A stretch of DNA of 12,888 bases from Sulfurimonas sp. (GCA_003978475.1 QNZR01000170.1:1-12888); one strand, 5' to 3'; positions 1 to 7,503 are shown, counted from the first letter of the stretch. Translations and numbers: made by a program. Notes: generated by a model from the letters alone, not told the origin.

Positions 1-467
1 ACCTTCATCTGGTCTTCGTTAATATGGCGTGGATCGATCTCACACGAAATTTCGGCATCGGCAACAAAATTTTTAAAATAGGAACGAATCATCGCAATGA
101 CCTCCCGCAGCTGCTCGGCGCTAAAAAAGGTCGGGGTACCTCCGCCAAAGTGCATCTGTATCACGTCTCGTGACATATCCAGATGCCTGCTTAAGAGTTC
201 CATCTCCCGTTTCAGATACTCAATATAGCGTAACATCTTCTCCTCTTTGGAGGTGAAGACAACATTACAACCGCAAAAATAGCAGGCATTTCGGCAAAAA
301 GGCAGGTGAAAATAGAGAGAAATCGGTCGGTTTTTGTCATGATTTTCAAGCTTACTGATGTAGGCATCGTAACTGTATGTGTCGCTAAACTCCAGTGCTG
401 TCGGATAACTGGTATAGCGGGGACCGGGTTTGGAGTATTTGGTAAATTTTGCAAAATCAAGCATCAT
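1..467 (-). CDS. hemN: Oxygen-independent coproporphyrinogen III dehydrogenase, N-terminal part (cut by window edge)
   Basis: This radical SAM enzyme removes two propionate carboxyls from coproporphyrinogen III to give protoporphyrinogen IX without oxygen, in the cytoplasm. About 155 residues are visible, roughly a third of the family's usual length of about 450. Seen directly: the N-terminal KFTKYSKPGPRYTSYPTA signature (residues 7-24), the cluster motif with C58, C62, C65 and C67 (CxxxCxxCxC), and GGGTPT at 108-113 for SAM binding. The N-terminal signature and the fourth cysteine fit true HemN rather than the HemW haem chaperone. The start is ATG at 467, with a second ATG directly after it; a short AGG lies upstream. 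The gene is transcribed away from the sqr unit, in the same direction, after a gap of about 130 bases. The 3' part lies outside the window, so its intactness is unknown. Confidence 0.93.
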   Translation of the reverse strand, partial: MMLDFAKFTKYSKPGPRYTSYPTALEFSDTYSYDAYISKLENHDKNRPISLYFHLPFCRNACYFCGCNVVFTSKEEKMLRYIEYLKREMELLSRHLDMSRDVIQMHFGGGTPTFFSAEQLREVIAMIRSYFKNFVADAEISCEIDPRHINEDQMK

Positions 468-502
468 AAAAAACCTACATGTAAATTTGAAAGTAATACG
501 CG

Positions 503-511
503 ATTATGCCA
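503..511 (-). promoter_or_regulatory. Candidate extended -10 promoter for hemN
   Basis: Read on the minus strand this is TGGCATAAT, an extended -10 (TGn followed by CATAAT), about 36 bases upstream of the hemN start. No convincing -35 hexamer is present at 17 bases, which is common for promoters in this phylum. This is inference from pattern only. Confidence 0.3.
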
Positions 512-576
512 AGGTATGGTTGAAGATGTGCTAAAAAAAAGCAATTATTTTAAAAAAGGGAGAAAAGCGTCGATGA

Positions 577-599
577 GGCACGGCAGAAATTGCTGTGCC
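577..599 (-). terminator. Hairpin right after the sqr unit, candidate terminator
   Basis: A 9-base stem (GGCACGGCA at 577-585 against TGCTGTGCC at 591-599) encloses a 5-base loop and begins immediately after the stop of the small gene at 600. On the minus strand one pair becomes A-C; on the plus strand it is G-U. Downstream on the minus strand there are T-rich runs (about 551-568), but not directly against the stem, so this is an imperfect terminator. No other obvious end signal separates the unit from hemN. Confidence 0.4.
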
Positions 600-788
600 C
601 TAACTCTGATTGTGACTTTTTAATATTAAAATGGTCATACGAATGTTAATGGCAATAAACCGAATGATCTGCCATAACACACAGGTGCGTAAAAACTTCT
701 GCATACCCAAAGGAACCATGGTGCCCGACTGGGCGGTGTAGGGTTCTATATGTTGTACATGTTTGTTATCTTCTTGAATCTCGCTCAT
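600..788 (-). CDS. Small basic hydrophobic protein (62 aa) in the sqr unit, function unknown
   Basis: I do not recognise this protein. It has a polar first half (residues 1-28) and a second half (about 30-58) that is a hydrophobic, lysine/arginine-containing helix with tryptophan at 39, which could lie on or in the cytoplasmic membrane; it ends in a short polar tail. The gene is supported by a strong AAGGAG ribosome site at 795-800, six bases before ATG 788, placed in the 18-base gap after the sqr stop. The spacing indicates co-transcription and probably shared function, for example membrane attachment or assembly of the SQR protein, but that is inference. It has no cysteine pairs or metal motifs (one Cys, at 36). 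A spurious ORF is possible but unlikely given the ribosome site. Confidence 0.7.
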   Translation of the reverse strand: MSEIQEDNKHVQHIEPYTAQSGTMVPLGMQKFLRTCVLWQIIRFIAINIRMTILILKSHNQS

Positions 789-806
789 ATCATGCTCCTT
801 AGTAGC

Positions 807-2261
807 TTATTCCGGAATTAAAGTCCAGCCCGGCTTGAGCTGTGCTTTCCAGATAAATGCATAGTGCAGCAGGTGTTTCACCCAGTGCGCCGCCAGTCCG
901 ATTTCACCGGTAGTACCATTAATATCACGTCCGGTTCCGGGGTATTTTTCAAAATCGGGAATAATCGGATACACCGTCATGGCTGCCGCGGTTCCGTTAA
1001 AAAGACCCTTACCTGCCGAAGCTACACAGGCGGCACCCATTTTAGACATGTTTGCCGTATGGGTCGGTGTCTCAGAAACACCTTGAATCATGTCGCAGAC
1101 ACTTCGTGCAACCGCTTTACCCATCATAGCCGAAGGCATTCCCGTGCGCGGCGGTGTCGGGTTAATAGGAGTACCGTTGGGGGAACTCATCGGTTTTGAT
1201 ATCAGATGCGGCGGTGCAAAGGCAATACCTACGGCAAACATATTGGAGTAGGTCGGGTTTTGCAGAGTACTCGGCCAATCTTGCGGCTTCCACTCCTCAT
1301 ATGGCTTGGGCGTATAGTCCGCATCAACTTTCATAAAACCGTTGGGTGCAAAAATATCTCCCGTAATATCTTCACCTGCTTTATTATAGGCTTTTAAACC
1401 AACCCCGGCAAAAGGCGGAATAAGCATGGAAAAATCAAACTCCTGCTCACCGGTGCTGCCATCAAGAGACTCAAACGTTACTTTTCCCGCTTCGACCTTA
1501 TTGACATGTGTTCCCAAGATCCAGTCAATGCCCCGTTCCGCATACAGGGATTCGGCAAATACTTTAGAGGAAGTGACATATCCCCCCATTTTAAAGTGTA
1601 AGCCCCCCATACCAAAGTCTCCCAAAAAGGATTCATTGGAGATCCAGATTATTTTGGCTTTGTCGCGGACACCCGCTTCTTGCAACGTGTGCTCAATGTT
1701 GAAAATGTACTCAAACGCTGCTCCCTGACACGTACACATACCGTGCCCGGTTCCAATGAGAAAGGTCTGTTCTTCACCCGCTCGCATCTTTTCAATACAT
1801 TGTTGCAGCTCTTGGGCAGCATGTACCGCATGGTCAGCGGTACACACGGAGACGGTATGGCCTTCATCAAGACCCGGCGTGGCACCGAAATTGAGTTTGG
1901 GTCCCGTCGCATTAATCAAATAATCATATGCCAGCTCTTCGCTCTCGCCCTCTTTGCCCTGTCCCATGTATTCAATAGTCACAAACGGGGCATCAATAGT
2001 GTCACTACCTTCAGGGTTGATGGAGACAGCCTTCGCCTGTTTGTAAGTCACACCGGCTTTTTCATAGACCGGAGCCAGATCAAACGTAACCTCCTCTTTA
2101 CTCATCTCACCCACACCAACCCAGATATTGGAGGGGATCCAATTCCATTTAGAGTTGGGGGTAACGACGACGACTTCATGCTCGTTTCCAAGCCATTTTG
2201 CGGCAAATGATGCTGCCGTATGTCCTGAAACACCGGCACCAAGAATTACTAATCTTGCCAT
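807..2261 (-). CDS. sqr: Sulfide:quinone oxidoreductase family flavoprotein
   Basis: This FAD protein of the SQR/flavocytochrome c sulfide dehydrogenase group probably oxidises sulfide to polysulfide or sulfur and passes electrons to membrane quinone. Seen in its 484 residues: the N-terminal dinucleotide fold GAGVSG (8-13); the NATGP motif near 117-121; C140 in SVCTADHA; C176 and C178 in GMCTCQGAAFEY; and C412 in AACVASAGKG. C140, C176 or C178, and C412 match the three redox-active cysteines of known SQRs by position. The last ~30 residues (KHLLHYAFIWKAQL) could form the amphipathic membrane-docking helix. No signal peptide is evident. The start at 2261 has AAGGGAG six bases upstream. The subtype (III, IV, VI or other) cannot be assigned by eye, and related polysulfide-handling flavoproteins are an alternative. 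It is followed directly by the 62-aa gene. Confidence 0.85.
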   Translation of the reverse strand: MARLVILGAGVSGHTAASFAAKWLGNEHEVVVVTPNSKWNWIPSNIWVGVGEMSKEEVTFDLAPVYEKAGVTYKQAKAVSINPEGSDTIDAPFVTIEYMGQGKEGESEELAYDYLINATGPKLNFGATPGLDEGHTVSVCTADHAVHAAQELQQCIEKMRAGEEQTFLIGTGHGMCTCQGAAFEYIFNIEHTLQEAGVRDKAKIIWISNESFLGDFGMGGLHFKMGGYVTSSKVFAESLYAERGIDWILGTHVNKVEAGKVTFESLDGSTGEQEFDFSMLIPPFAGVGLKAYNKAGEDITGDIFAPNGFMKVDADYTPKPYEEWKPQDWPSTLQNPTYSNMFAVGIAFAPPHLISKPMSSPNGTPINPTPPRTGMPSAMMGKAVARSVCDMIQGVSETPTHTANMSKMGAACVASAGKGLFNGTAAAMTVYPIIPDFEKYPGTGRDINGTTGEIGLAAHWVKHLLHYAFIWKAQLKPGWTLIPE

Positions 2262-2267
2262 TGTGCA

Positions 2268-2274
2268 CTCCCTT
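2268..2274 (-). promoter_or_regulatory. Ribosome binding site of sqr
   Basis: The minus strand reads AAGGGAG six bases before ATG 2261. This supports that start, which also leaves the N-terminal FAD fold complete. Confidence 0.7.
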
Positions 2275-2298
2275 AATTGATTTCATTCTAATAAATTT

Positions 2299-2355
2299 TA
2301 TAAGTCAATACTATAATACAAACTTATATTGTTTTAGCACCCATAGTATAAGTCA
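2299..2355 (-). promoter_or_regulatory. Three TATAAGT boxes upstream of sqr, candidate operator region
   Basis: The 175-base gap between pepN and sqr is very AT-rich and contains TATAAGT at 2299-2305 (plus), its inverse ACTTATA at 2322-2328, and TATAAGT again at 2347-2353 (plus). The outer two extend to the 9-base repeat TATAAGTCA. Centres are about 23 and 25 bases apart, close to two helical turns. On the minus strand the box nearest sqr sits within TTGACT (2303-2308), a good -35 sequence, although the partner -10 (TGAAAT at 2280-2285) is weak. A regulator binding site is plausible; AT-rich chance repetition is the alternative. Confidence 0.35.
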
Positions 2356-2436
2356 TGTTTTATAAATTTAAACTGAAGAAAACTAAAGTTGTTAGGTTAT
2401 TAATGCGAAAAGAGGTATTCGTATCACATGGTCACA

Positions 2437-5034
2437 CTACTCGCCATGATGAAGAATTTTATGAACGATCTCATAAACATTTTTCGAGAGGCTCTCATCT
2501 TGCAAAATATAGGTTAATGCACGCTGCATCCCCTGTTGATTTATGCGTTGCATTTGAGGGTACTGCTTAAAAGCACCGGCGAGTCCGGAGGCTATAGCAG
2601 GATTCATACGGTCAAGCGCAATAATTTTTTCGGCAATATAATCATAACCCTGACCATCAACGGCATGAAAATGGCGATGATTTCGGGTGAAAGAACCAAA
2701 AAGAGCACGTACCCGATTGGGAACGGCACTATCAAACAGAGCATCATTTTCCAATATTTTGACACGCTCAAGTACGCCTTCTCGCTCAGAAGCCGCCTGA
2801 AGTGCAAAATATTTATTTAATGTCAGAGTATCATCGGCATAACGTCTGTAAAAATCCTGAAGTGCCGCTGCGGCATGTGTTGGAGCAAACTGCTCAAGCA
2901 GCGTCAATGCTGCAATACGGTCGGTCATTGTCAGAGAGTTTGCGTACTGTTCTTGTGCCAGAACCACCATCGAGGCGTCATCGAGACGCATTAAATATGA
3001 CAGCAAACGGTTTTTCAAAGCACGCTTGCCCTGACTGGAGGCATCAAGACTGCTATTGAGCGGCTCATGATACTGTCGATACATATGCTGCATCACCTCT
3101 TTGTAGGTCATTGCCAATGTTTGCATGAGGTCTTCACGCGCATCATAAAGCGCTGCAACATCAATATGACTGCCTTTCTCCTGCATCAAAACGCCCAACG
3201 AGGGTAATTCCAAAAGCTCGGCTTTAAAAAGCAGGTCAATAGATTCATCGTGCAGTATCACACCAAAAGCATCAACAAAAGCATGAGGTTTACGATCGGT
3301 CATCATGGTGGCAATGGCCTCCTCCTGAGCCGATTCGTAGCGAACAAATCCGTCATCATCATGCTGCATTAAAAAAACACGATCCACCTCATTGACATGT
3401 AATTTAATCGGAGCACTGAAATCTCTATTGAGGGAGAGTTGCGCCACGCTCTCTACCTGCTCAAACGTAAACGTCTCTTCTGCCTGGGTAATCAATAGTA
3501 TCTCGCGAGATATCAGGGGCTGATTCACCAGATGCAAAGGAATTTTCCTGCCCTCACGATTGAGCAATGCCATGCGCAGCGGATACATATAAGGCTCCTG
3601 GTGTTTACCGTCAACATCATCGGGAATAATCTGTTTGCAGGTCACCTTCAGCTCACAGGTGTGTGCATTGTAGGCACTACTCACCTGTAGCTGCGGCGTA
3701 CGCATCTGGGTATACCAGCGCTGAAAGGGCTTGAGATCAAGACGGCAGTGTTGCTGCATGGCCCAAATAAAATCTTCAGTACACACGGCTTTAGCGTCAA
3801 ACGTCTCAAAATAGAGATCCATAGCTTGACGGTATGCATGTTCGCCTAAAAGTGTACGAAACATCCGAATGACTTCCGCACCTTTTTCATAAATGGTGGC
3901 GGTATAGAAATTGTTGATCTCCATATACGCATCGGGCTTAATACTGTGCGCCGTCGGACCGGCATCTTCAACAAACTGGCGCTCACGCAGTGCTTTGACA
4001 TCACGGATGCGCTGCACCACCGAGGAGTTCATATCGGCGCTGAAACACTGGTCGCGAAAGACGGTCAATCCCTCTTTGAGCGTCAATTGAAACCAGTCTC
4101 TACATGTAATTCTGTTACCGGTCCAATTGTGAAAATATTCGTGGGCAATCACACTTTCAATACCTAAAAAATTCTGATCGGTCGCGGTGTCGGCATTGGC
4201 AAGGACATAAGCCGAATTAAAAATATTCAATCCTTTGTTCTCCATAGCACCCATATTAAAACTCTCCACAGCGACGATATTGTAAATATCCAGATCGTAC
4301 TCTCTGCCGTATTGCTCTTCATCCCACGCCATGGCATCTTTAAGTGCCTGCATCGCATACGTACATTTGTGTTCATTGCCTTTATCACAGTAAATATTGA
4401 GTGCAATGTTACGATGACTGCATGTTGTAAAACGGGAACTGACAACACCCAAATCCCCCGCGACCAAAGCAAACAGATAGCTGGGTTTGACAAAAGGATC
4501 TTCCCAAACGGCATAATGACGTCCTCCCTCAAGGTCACCACAGCGCACCTGATTGCCGTTGCTCAATAGAACAGGATACTTCTGTTTGTCGGCAATAATT
4601 TTTGTCGTAAACCGGGTCATATTATCGGGACGGTCTATGAAATAGGTAATACGCCGAAATCCTTCCGGCTCATTTTGGGTACAAAAGATACCGCCGGATT
4701 TGTAAAGACCCTCAAGTTCCGTATTCTCATGCGGGTACACGATGGTGACAATTTTTAACTGACACGAAGTTCTTACCGTAGGTAGCAGCAACCTCTCCGG
4801 TTGCAAATCTATCTCATCATCAAGAAGCCGTCTACCGTTGCAGTACACCGACTCCAGTTGAAGTTTTTCCCCATGCAACCATAACGAACGCTCATCACTG
4901 TGAAGCGCTTTTACATGTAAATATGATGTCACCAGAGTTCGGTCATCGTCAATATCAAACTCCAGATCACATCGGGTAATGTGAAATGCCAAGGGTTCGT
5001 AATCTTTTAAATAGGTCATGGTAGTATTGGTCAT
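2437..5034 (-). CDS. pepN: Aminopeptidase N (M1 zinc metallopeptidase)
   Basis: This cytoplasmic M1 peptidase removes N-terminal residues from peptides and serves general peptide turnover. Its 865 residues match the ~870 of the E. coli enzyme. Seen directly: the substrate-anchoring GAMEN motif (262-266); the zinc site HEYFH (298-302) with E321 as third ligand, making H298, H302 and E321 the zinc ligands and E299 the general base; and Y382, at the position of the transition-state tyrosine. The N-terminal beta domain and the long helical C-terminal domain are both complete. The start at 5034 has only a weak GGA upstream; an internal ATG at codon 6 has no better site. The gene is divergent from the PAS/chemoreceptor unit and lies 175 bases upstream of sqr in the same direction, apparently as its own transcript. 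Confidence 0.96.
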   Translation of the reverse strand: MTNTTMTYLKDYEPLAFHITRCDLEFDIDDDRTLVTSYLHVKALHSDERSLWLHGEKLQLESVYCNGRRLLDDEIDLQPERLLLPTVRTSCQLKIVTIVYPHENTELEGLYKSGGIFCTQNEPEGFRRITYFIDRPDNMTRFTTKIIADKQKYPVLLSNGNQVRCGDLEGGRHYAVWEDPFVKPSYLFALVAGDLGVVSSRFTTCSHRNIALNIYCDKGNEHKCTYAMQALKDAMAWDEEQYGREYDLDIYNIVAVESFNMGAMENKGLNIFNSAYVLANADTATDQNFLGIESVIAHEYFHNWTGNRITCRDWFQLTLKEGLTVFRDQCFSADMNSSVVQRIRDVKALRERQFVEDAGPTAHSIKPDAYMEINNFYTATIYEKGAEVIRMFRTLLGEHAYRQAMDLYFETFDAKAVCTEDFIWAMQQHCRLDLKPFQRWYTQMRTPQLQVSSAYNAHTCELKVTCKQIIPDDVDGKHQEPYMYPLRMALLNREGRKIPLHLVNQPLISREILLITQAEETFTFEQVESVAQLSLNRDFSAPIKLHVNEVDRVFLMQHDDDGFVRYESAQEEAIATMMTDRKPHAFVDAFGVILHDESIDLLFKAELLELPSLGVLMQEKGSHIDVAALYDAREDLMQTLAMTYKEVMQHMYRQYHEPLNSSLDASSQGKRALKNRLLSYLMRLDDASMVVLAQEQYANSLTMTDRIAALTLLEQFAPTHAAAALQDFYRRYADDTLTLNKYFALQAASEREGVLERVKILENDALFDSAVPNRVRALFGSFTRNHRHFHAVDGQGYDYIAEKIIALDRMNPAIASGLAGAFKQYPQMQRINQQGMQRALTYILQDESLSKNVYEIVHKILHHGE

Positions 5035-5060
5035 CGGCTATCCGTCAAAAGTTTTGTCGT

Positions 5061-5069
5061 ATCATACCA
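5061..5069 (-). promoter_or_regulatory. Candidate extended -10 promoter for pepN
   Basis: The minus strand reads TGGTATGAT, an extended -10 about 27 bases before the pepN start, within the 120-base divergent gap. No good -35 was found. Confidence 0.35.
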
Positions 5070-5090
5070 TCTCTTTGACTGATGGTTTTA

Positions 5091-5118
5091 TTACAGATTT
5101 TTCCATGATGTCCGATTT
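5091..5118 (+). promoter_or_regulatory. Weak sigma-28-like candidate promoter for the PAS/chemoreceptor unit
   Basis: CCGATTT (5112-5118) resembles the core of flagellar sigma-28 -10 elements (CCGAT), with TTAC about 15 bases upstream as a poor -35. It lies 36 bases before the PAS gene start. Chemotaxis genes are often under sigma-28, which motivates the call, but the match is partial. Confidence 0.18.
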
Positions 5119-5154
5119 GGTAACCATACACTCTCGCATCACAAGGATTGCATT

Positions 5155-5664
5155 ATGAGCAGACCGGCATCGCTGGAACATGAAATTACCATAGAGCCCC
5201 ATGAGTTTATTGTCTCCAAAACCGACACCAAAGGTCGCATTATCTACTGTAATGAGATCTTTATTCATATGTCAGGTTACCGTGAAGAGGAGCTTCTGGG
5301 CAGACCGCACAATATTGTACGTCATCCCGATATGCCCAAGGCAATTTTCAAACTGCTATGGCAAAAAATTCAGGCCAAAGAGGAGATTTTTGCCTATGTT
5401 AAGAATCGCTCCAAAGACGGACGTTATTATTGGGTCTTTGCCAATGTTACCGCTTCCTTGGACAATCTGGGCAATATTATCGGCTATTACTCGGTACGTA
5501 CCAAACCCAACGACAAAGCACTTGAGATCATTACCGGACTCTACCGGGAGATGATTCAGATAGAACAGCGTGAAGGTGTTGAAGGTTCAATGCGCCACCT
5601 TACCACACTGTTACAGGAGAAAGGAGTCTGCTATGATGCGTTTGTTATCGCCCTGCAAAGCTAG
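5155..5664 (+). CDS. Aer/CetB-like PAS domain redox sensor
   Basis: A 169-residue cytoplasmic protein made almost entirely of one PAS domain of the Aer type. Seen: the SGY stretch (40-42); PHNIVRHPDMP (51-61), which in E. coli Aer holds FAD (the R, H and D are retained at 56, 57 and 59); VKNRSKDG (82-89); YYWVFANV (91-98); and GYYSVRTKP (110-118). A helix follows. There is no transmembrane segment, HAMP or signalling domain, so it must act through a partner, as CetB does with CetA in Campylobacter energy taxis. The partner is very probably the next gene, whose start lies 32 bases inside this one. AAGGA at 5143-5147 supports the start. FAD binding is inferred from family resemblance; the Aer tryptophan at position 79 appears to be isoleucine here. 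Confidence 0.88.
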   Translation: MSRPASLEHEITIEPHEFIVSKTDTKGRIIYCNEIFIHMSGYREEELLGRPHNIVRHPDMPKAIFKLLWQKIQAKEEIFAYVKNRSKDGRYYWVFANVTASLDNLGNIIGYYSVRTKPNDKALEIITGLYREMIQIEQREGVEGSMRHLTTLLQEKGVCYDAFVIALQS

Positions 5665-6958
5665 AAAATCTGCCCTGGCTGAAGAGATTGAACGGGTAAC
5701 CTCTCATGCCGCCATGGGAAATCTGGAATCCCGTATTACCCATATTGACCCCAAAGACCCTTTGGCCAAAGCAGCATGGAACATCAACAATATGCTTGAC
5801 CAGATGGAAGCCACCCTGCGTAGCTCGGTCTCTGCCATTGAAAGCGCCAGTGAAGGCAAATCTCACAGAAAACTTTTTGATGCCGGACTCAAAGGCATGT
5901 TCAAGCTCAACAGTAACTTTATGGCTACCGGTGTGGATGCCATTATTCAGAATAATCACGATAAATTGCGTGGTGAACTCGCCATGAAATTTGAAGAGTC
6001 CAGCGGTGGGCTCAAAGCCAGTGTCTCCATTTTACAAAACAATATTGACAGCTCTCTTGCCAACGTCGCTGATATCAGCAAAATCGCTGAAGAGACCGCC
6101 GTCTCGTCCAATGACAGTCTTGTGACCACCCAGGAGTTATCTCAGGACATCACCCACTTGATTGAACTTATTTCCGATATTACCCATGCTATCGGCTCGT
6201 TAAACGAACGCTCCAGCGAGATCAGTCTCATTGTTGATCTCATTAAAGATATTGCCGATCAGACCAATCTTTTGGCACTCAATGCCGCCATAGAAGCGGC
6301 ACGTGCCGGTGAGCACGGACGCGGCTTTGCCGTCGTCGCCGATGAAGTTAGAAAACTGGCAGAACGCACTCAAAAAGCAACTTCCGAAATTGCCATTACC
6401 ATTCAAACACTCCAGCAGGAGACCAATGCCATGCAGTCACGTTCTGAAGAGGTGGGCAGCATATCTGAAAATTCCAAAGAACGCATTGATGCTTTTCACA
6501 ACGCACTCAATACCTTAAACACGCATGCTCTCCATACCGCCAGACTCTCTAAAAAAGTGGAATACCAAAGTTTGGTCATTTTCGATAAAATCGAGCATAT
6601 TCTTTTTAAAGCCGATGCCTACGACAGAGTACTCGATCCCGACAAACATCATGCAAAAATGATCACCTCTACCGACTGCAGGGTCGGTACCTGGTACCCC
6701 AAAGAAGGGAAAAAGGTCTTTGGCAAAATGCCAAGCTTCACCTTAATGAACCAACCTCACGAAAATCTTCACAGGTATGCCGAAATGAATGTTGCCAAGG
6801 TTGATGAAAACGGTCTTAACGCAGATATCGCACCTGAACTTATTGAAAATTTCAGGATCATGGAGACCTCTTGTCAGAAATTTTTTGACATTCTCGATGC
6901 CATTGCCCACGAGAAAGTTACTCTCGAAGCGCAGGAGACGCTCACGTCGCAATCGTAG
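5633..6958 (+). CDS. Soluble methyl-accepting chemotaxis receptor with C-terminal CZB zinc domain (TlpD-like)
   Basis: A 441-residue chemoreceptor that probably controls CheA/CheW from the cytoplasm. Domains: residues ~15-115 look like two HAMP-type repeats (AAMGNLESRI, then a second copy near SASEGKSHRKLF); ~120-310 is the coiled-coil signalling domain with the conserved hairpin tip around 207-250 (DQTNLLALNAAIEAARAGE); ~311-425 is a CZB domain with likely zinc ligands H322, C349 (in CRVGTWY), H376 and H380 (PHENLH). There is no transmembrane segment and no CheR/CheB-tethering pentapeptide. I chose ATG 5633 rather than 5570 because AAGGAG (5621-5626) lies six bases before it and the domain begins there; this gives a 32-base overlap with the PAS gene, indicating translational coupling. 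Helicobacter TlpD has the same MCP-CZB layout and similar length and is linked to energy and oxidant taxis. Confidence 0.92.
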   Translation: MMRLLSPCKARKSALAEEIERVTSHAAMGNLESRITHIDPKDPLAKAAWNINNMLDQMEATLRSSVSAIESASEGKSHRKLFDAGLKGMFKLNSNFMATGVDAIIQNNHDKLRGELAMKFEESSGGLKASVSILQNNIDSSLANVADISKIAEETAVSSNDSLVTTQELSQDITHLIELISDITHAIGSLNERSSEISLIVDLIKDIADQTNLLALNAAIEAARAGEHGRGFAVVADEVRKLAERTQKATSEIAITIQTLQQETNAMQSRSEEVGSISENSKERIDAFHNALNTLNTHALHTARLSKKVEYQSLVIFDKIEHILFKADAYDRVLDPDKHHAKMITSTDCRVGTWYPKEGKKVFGKMPSFTLMNQPHENLHRYAEMNVAKVDENGLNADIAPELIENFRIMETSCQKFFDILDAIAHEKVTLEAQETLTSQS

Positions 6959-6986
6959 TCTTTATACCGAATCGACTCCGACGATT
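6951..6986 (+). terminator. Candidate terminator hairpin spanning the convergent stops
   Basis: AATCGTAGTC (6951-6960) can pair with GACT (6974-6977) plus ACGATT (6981-6986), leaving a 3-base bulge and a 13-base loop, with a short T run (6985-6988) at the end. It would end the chemoreceptor transcript, but it overlaps the last codons of both convergent genes. The bulge and short T run make it a weak candidate. Confidence 0.3.
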
Positions 6987-7474
6987 TTATCGATAATATA
7001 ACGGCTTAAATCACGATGATGAATCTCTTTGGCCAATGCCTCTTTGTAAAAGGCGGCCACCTCTTTAGCATGCTTGTCATAACTAAAATGCGGGAAATGG
7101 ATTTTCCATGCTTCTCTCAGACGACGCTGCGTCATCAGTTCAATCATGTACTCTTTAAACAATGTAAACGAGGCAAAAAAGAGCGCGGTAAACAGTACGG
7201 CGACAATAATAAGATAGTGGCAGTCAATCGTCGCCAATACCTTGTGAAAAATCAGTGTCACCGGTAAAATGAACAGATGGGTAAAAATGACAAAAACAAG
7301 ATACATGCGTCCCAGCCGTATGCGATAACCCAAAAGATGCGCATCTACCGGCATACCGTCATTATAAACTTTATTGGCCTGCATCAACTCTTCAAAACGT
7401 ATGGGTGCTTCGGAGAGACGAAATATGTAGGGCAAAATTACGCTGTCAATAAAATATTTGATGTTCACAATCAT
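6962..7474 (-). CDS. Two-helix membrane protein of unknown function
   Basis: I do not recognise this 170-residue protein. It has an N-terminal polar/amphipathic segment (1-55), two strongly hydrophobic stretches at about 57-79 and 86-108 separated by a very short loop (ATIDCHY), and a charged C-terminal region (109-170) rich in K, R, E and H. Basic residues flank both helices on the outer sides (RIRLGR before, KEYM...RRLR after), so both ends are probably cytoplasmic with a short periplasmic turn. There is no signal peptide or catalytic motif. The ribosome site is weak (AAGAAAG about 11 bases upstream), but composition and a clear upstream promoter support a real gene. It converges on the chemoreceptor gene with 3 bases between stops and is divergent from the binding-protein gene; neither arrangement indicates a role. 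Confidence 0.75.
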   Translation of the reverse strand: MIVNIKYFIDSVILPYIFRLSEAPIRFEELMQANKVYNDGMPVDAHLLGYRIRLGRMYLVFVIFTHLFILPVTLIFHKVLATIDCHYLIIVAVLFTALFFASFTLFKEYMIELMTQRRLREAWKIHFPHFSYDKHAKEVAAFYKEALAKEIHHRDLSRYIIDKIVGVDSV

Positions 7475-7503
7475 GGTTAGCAGTCACTTTCTTTGTATTA
7501 CTT

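Noticed and set aside
306..623. 105-residue plus-strand frame across the start of hemN
   Set aside because: It is antisense to the clear HemN N-terminus and crosses the hemN promoter and the hairpin; no plausible domain.
1680..2210. 176-residue open frame on the plus strand
   Set aside because: It is antisense to the SQR gene, with no domain features; it is a shadow of the coding strand.
2405..2440. Possible hairpin after pepN (TCACATGGTCACA)
   Set aside because: The TCACA copies are direct rather than inverted, so no stable stem forms and there is no T run.
2355..2570. 71-residue plus-strand frame starting in the pepN-sqr gap
   Set aside because: It runs antisense into the PepN C-terminus and has no ribosome site or recognisable content.
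5570..5632. Upstream ATG 21 codons before the chosen chemoreceptor start
   Set aside because: It would overlap the PAS gene further, lacks a ribosome site, and gives an unrelated N-terminus; AAGGAG before 5633 is much better.
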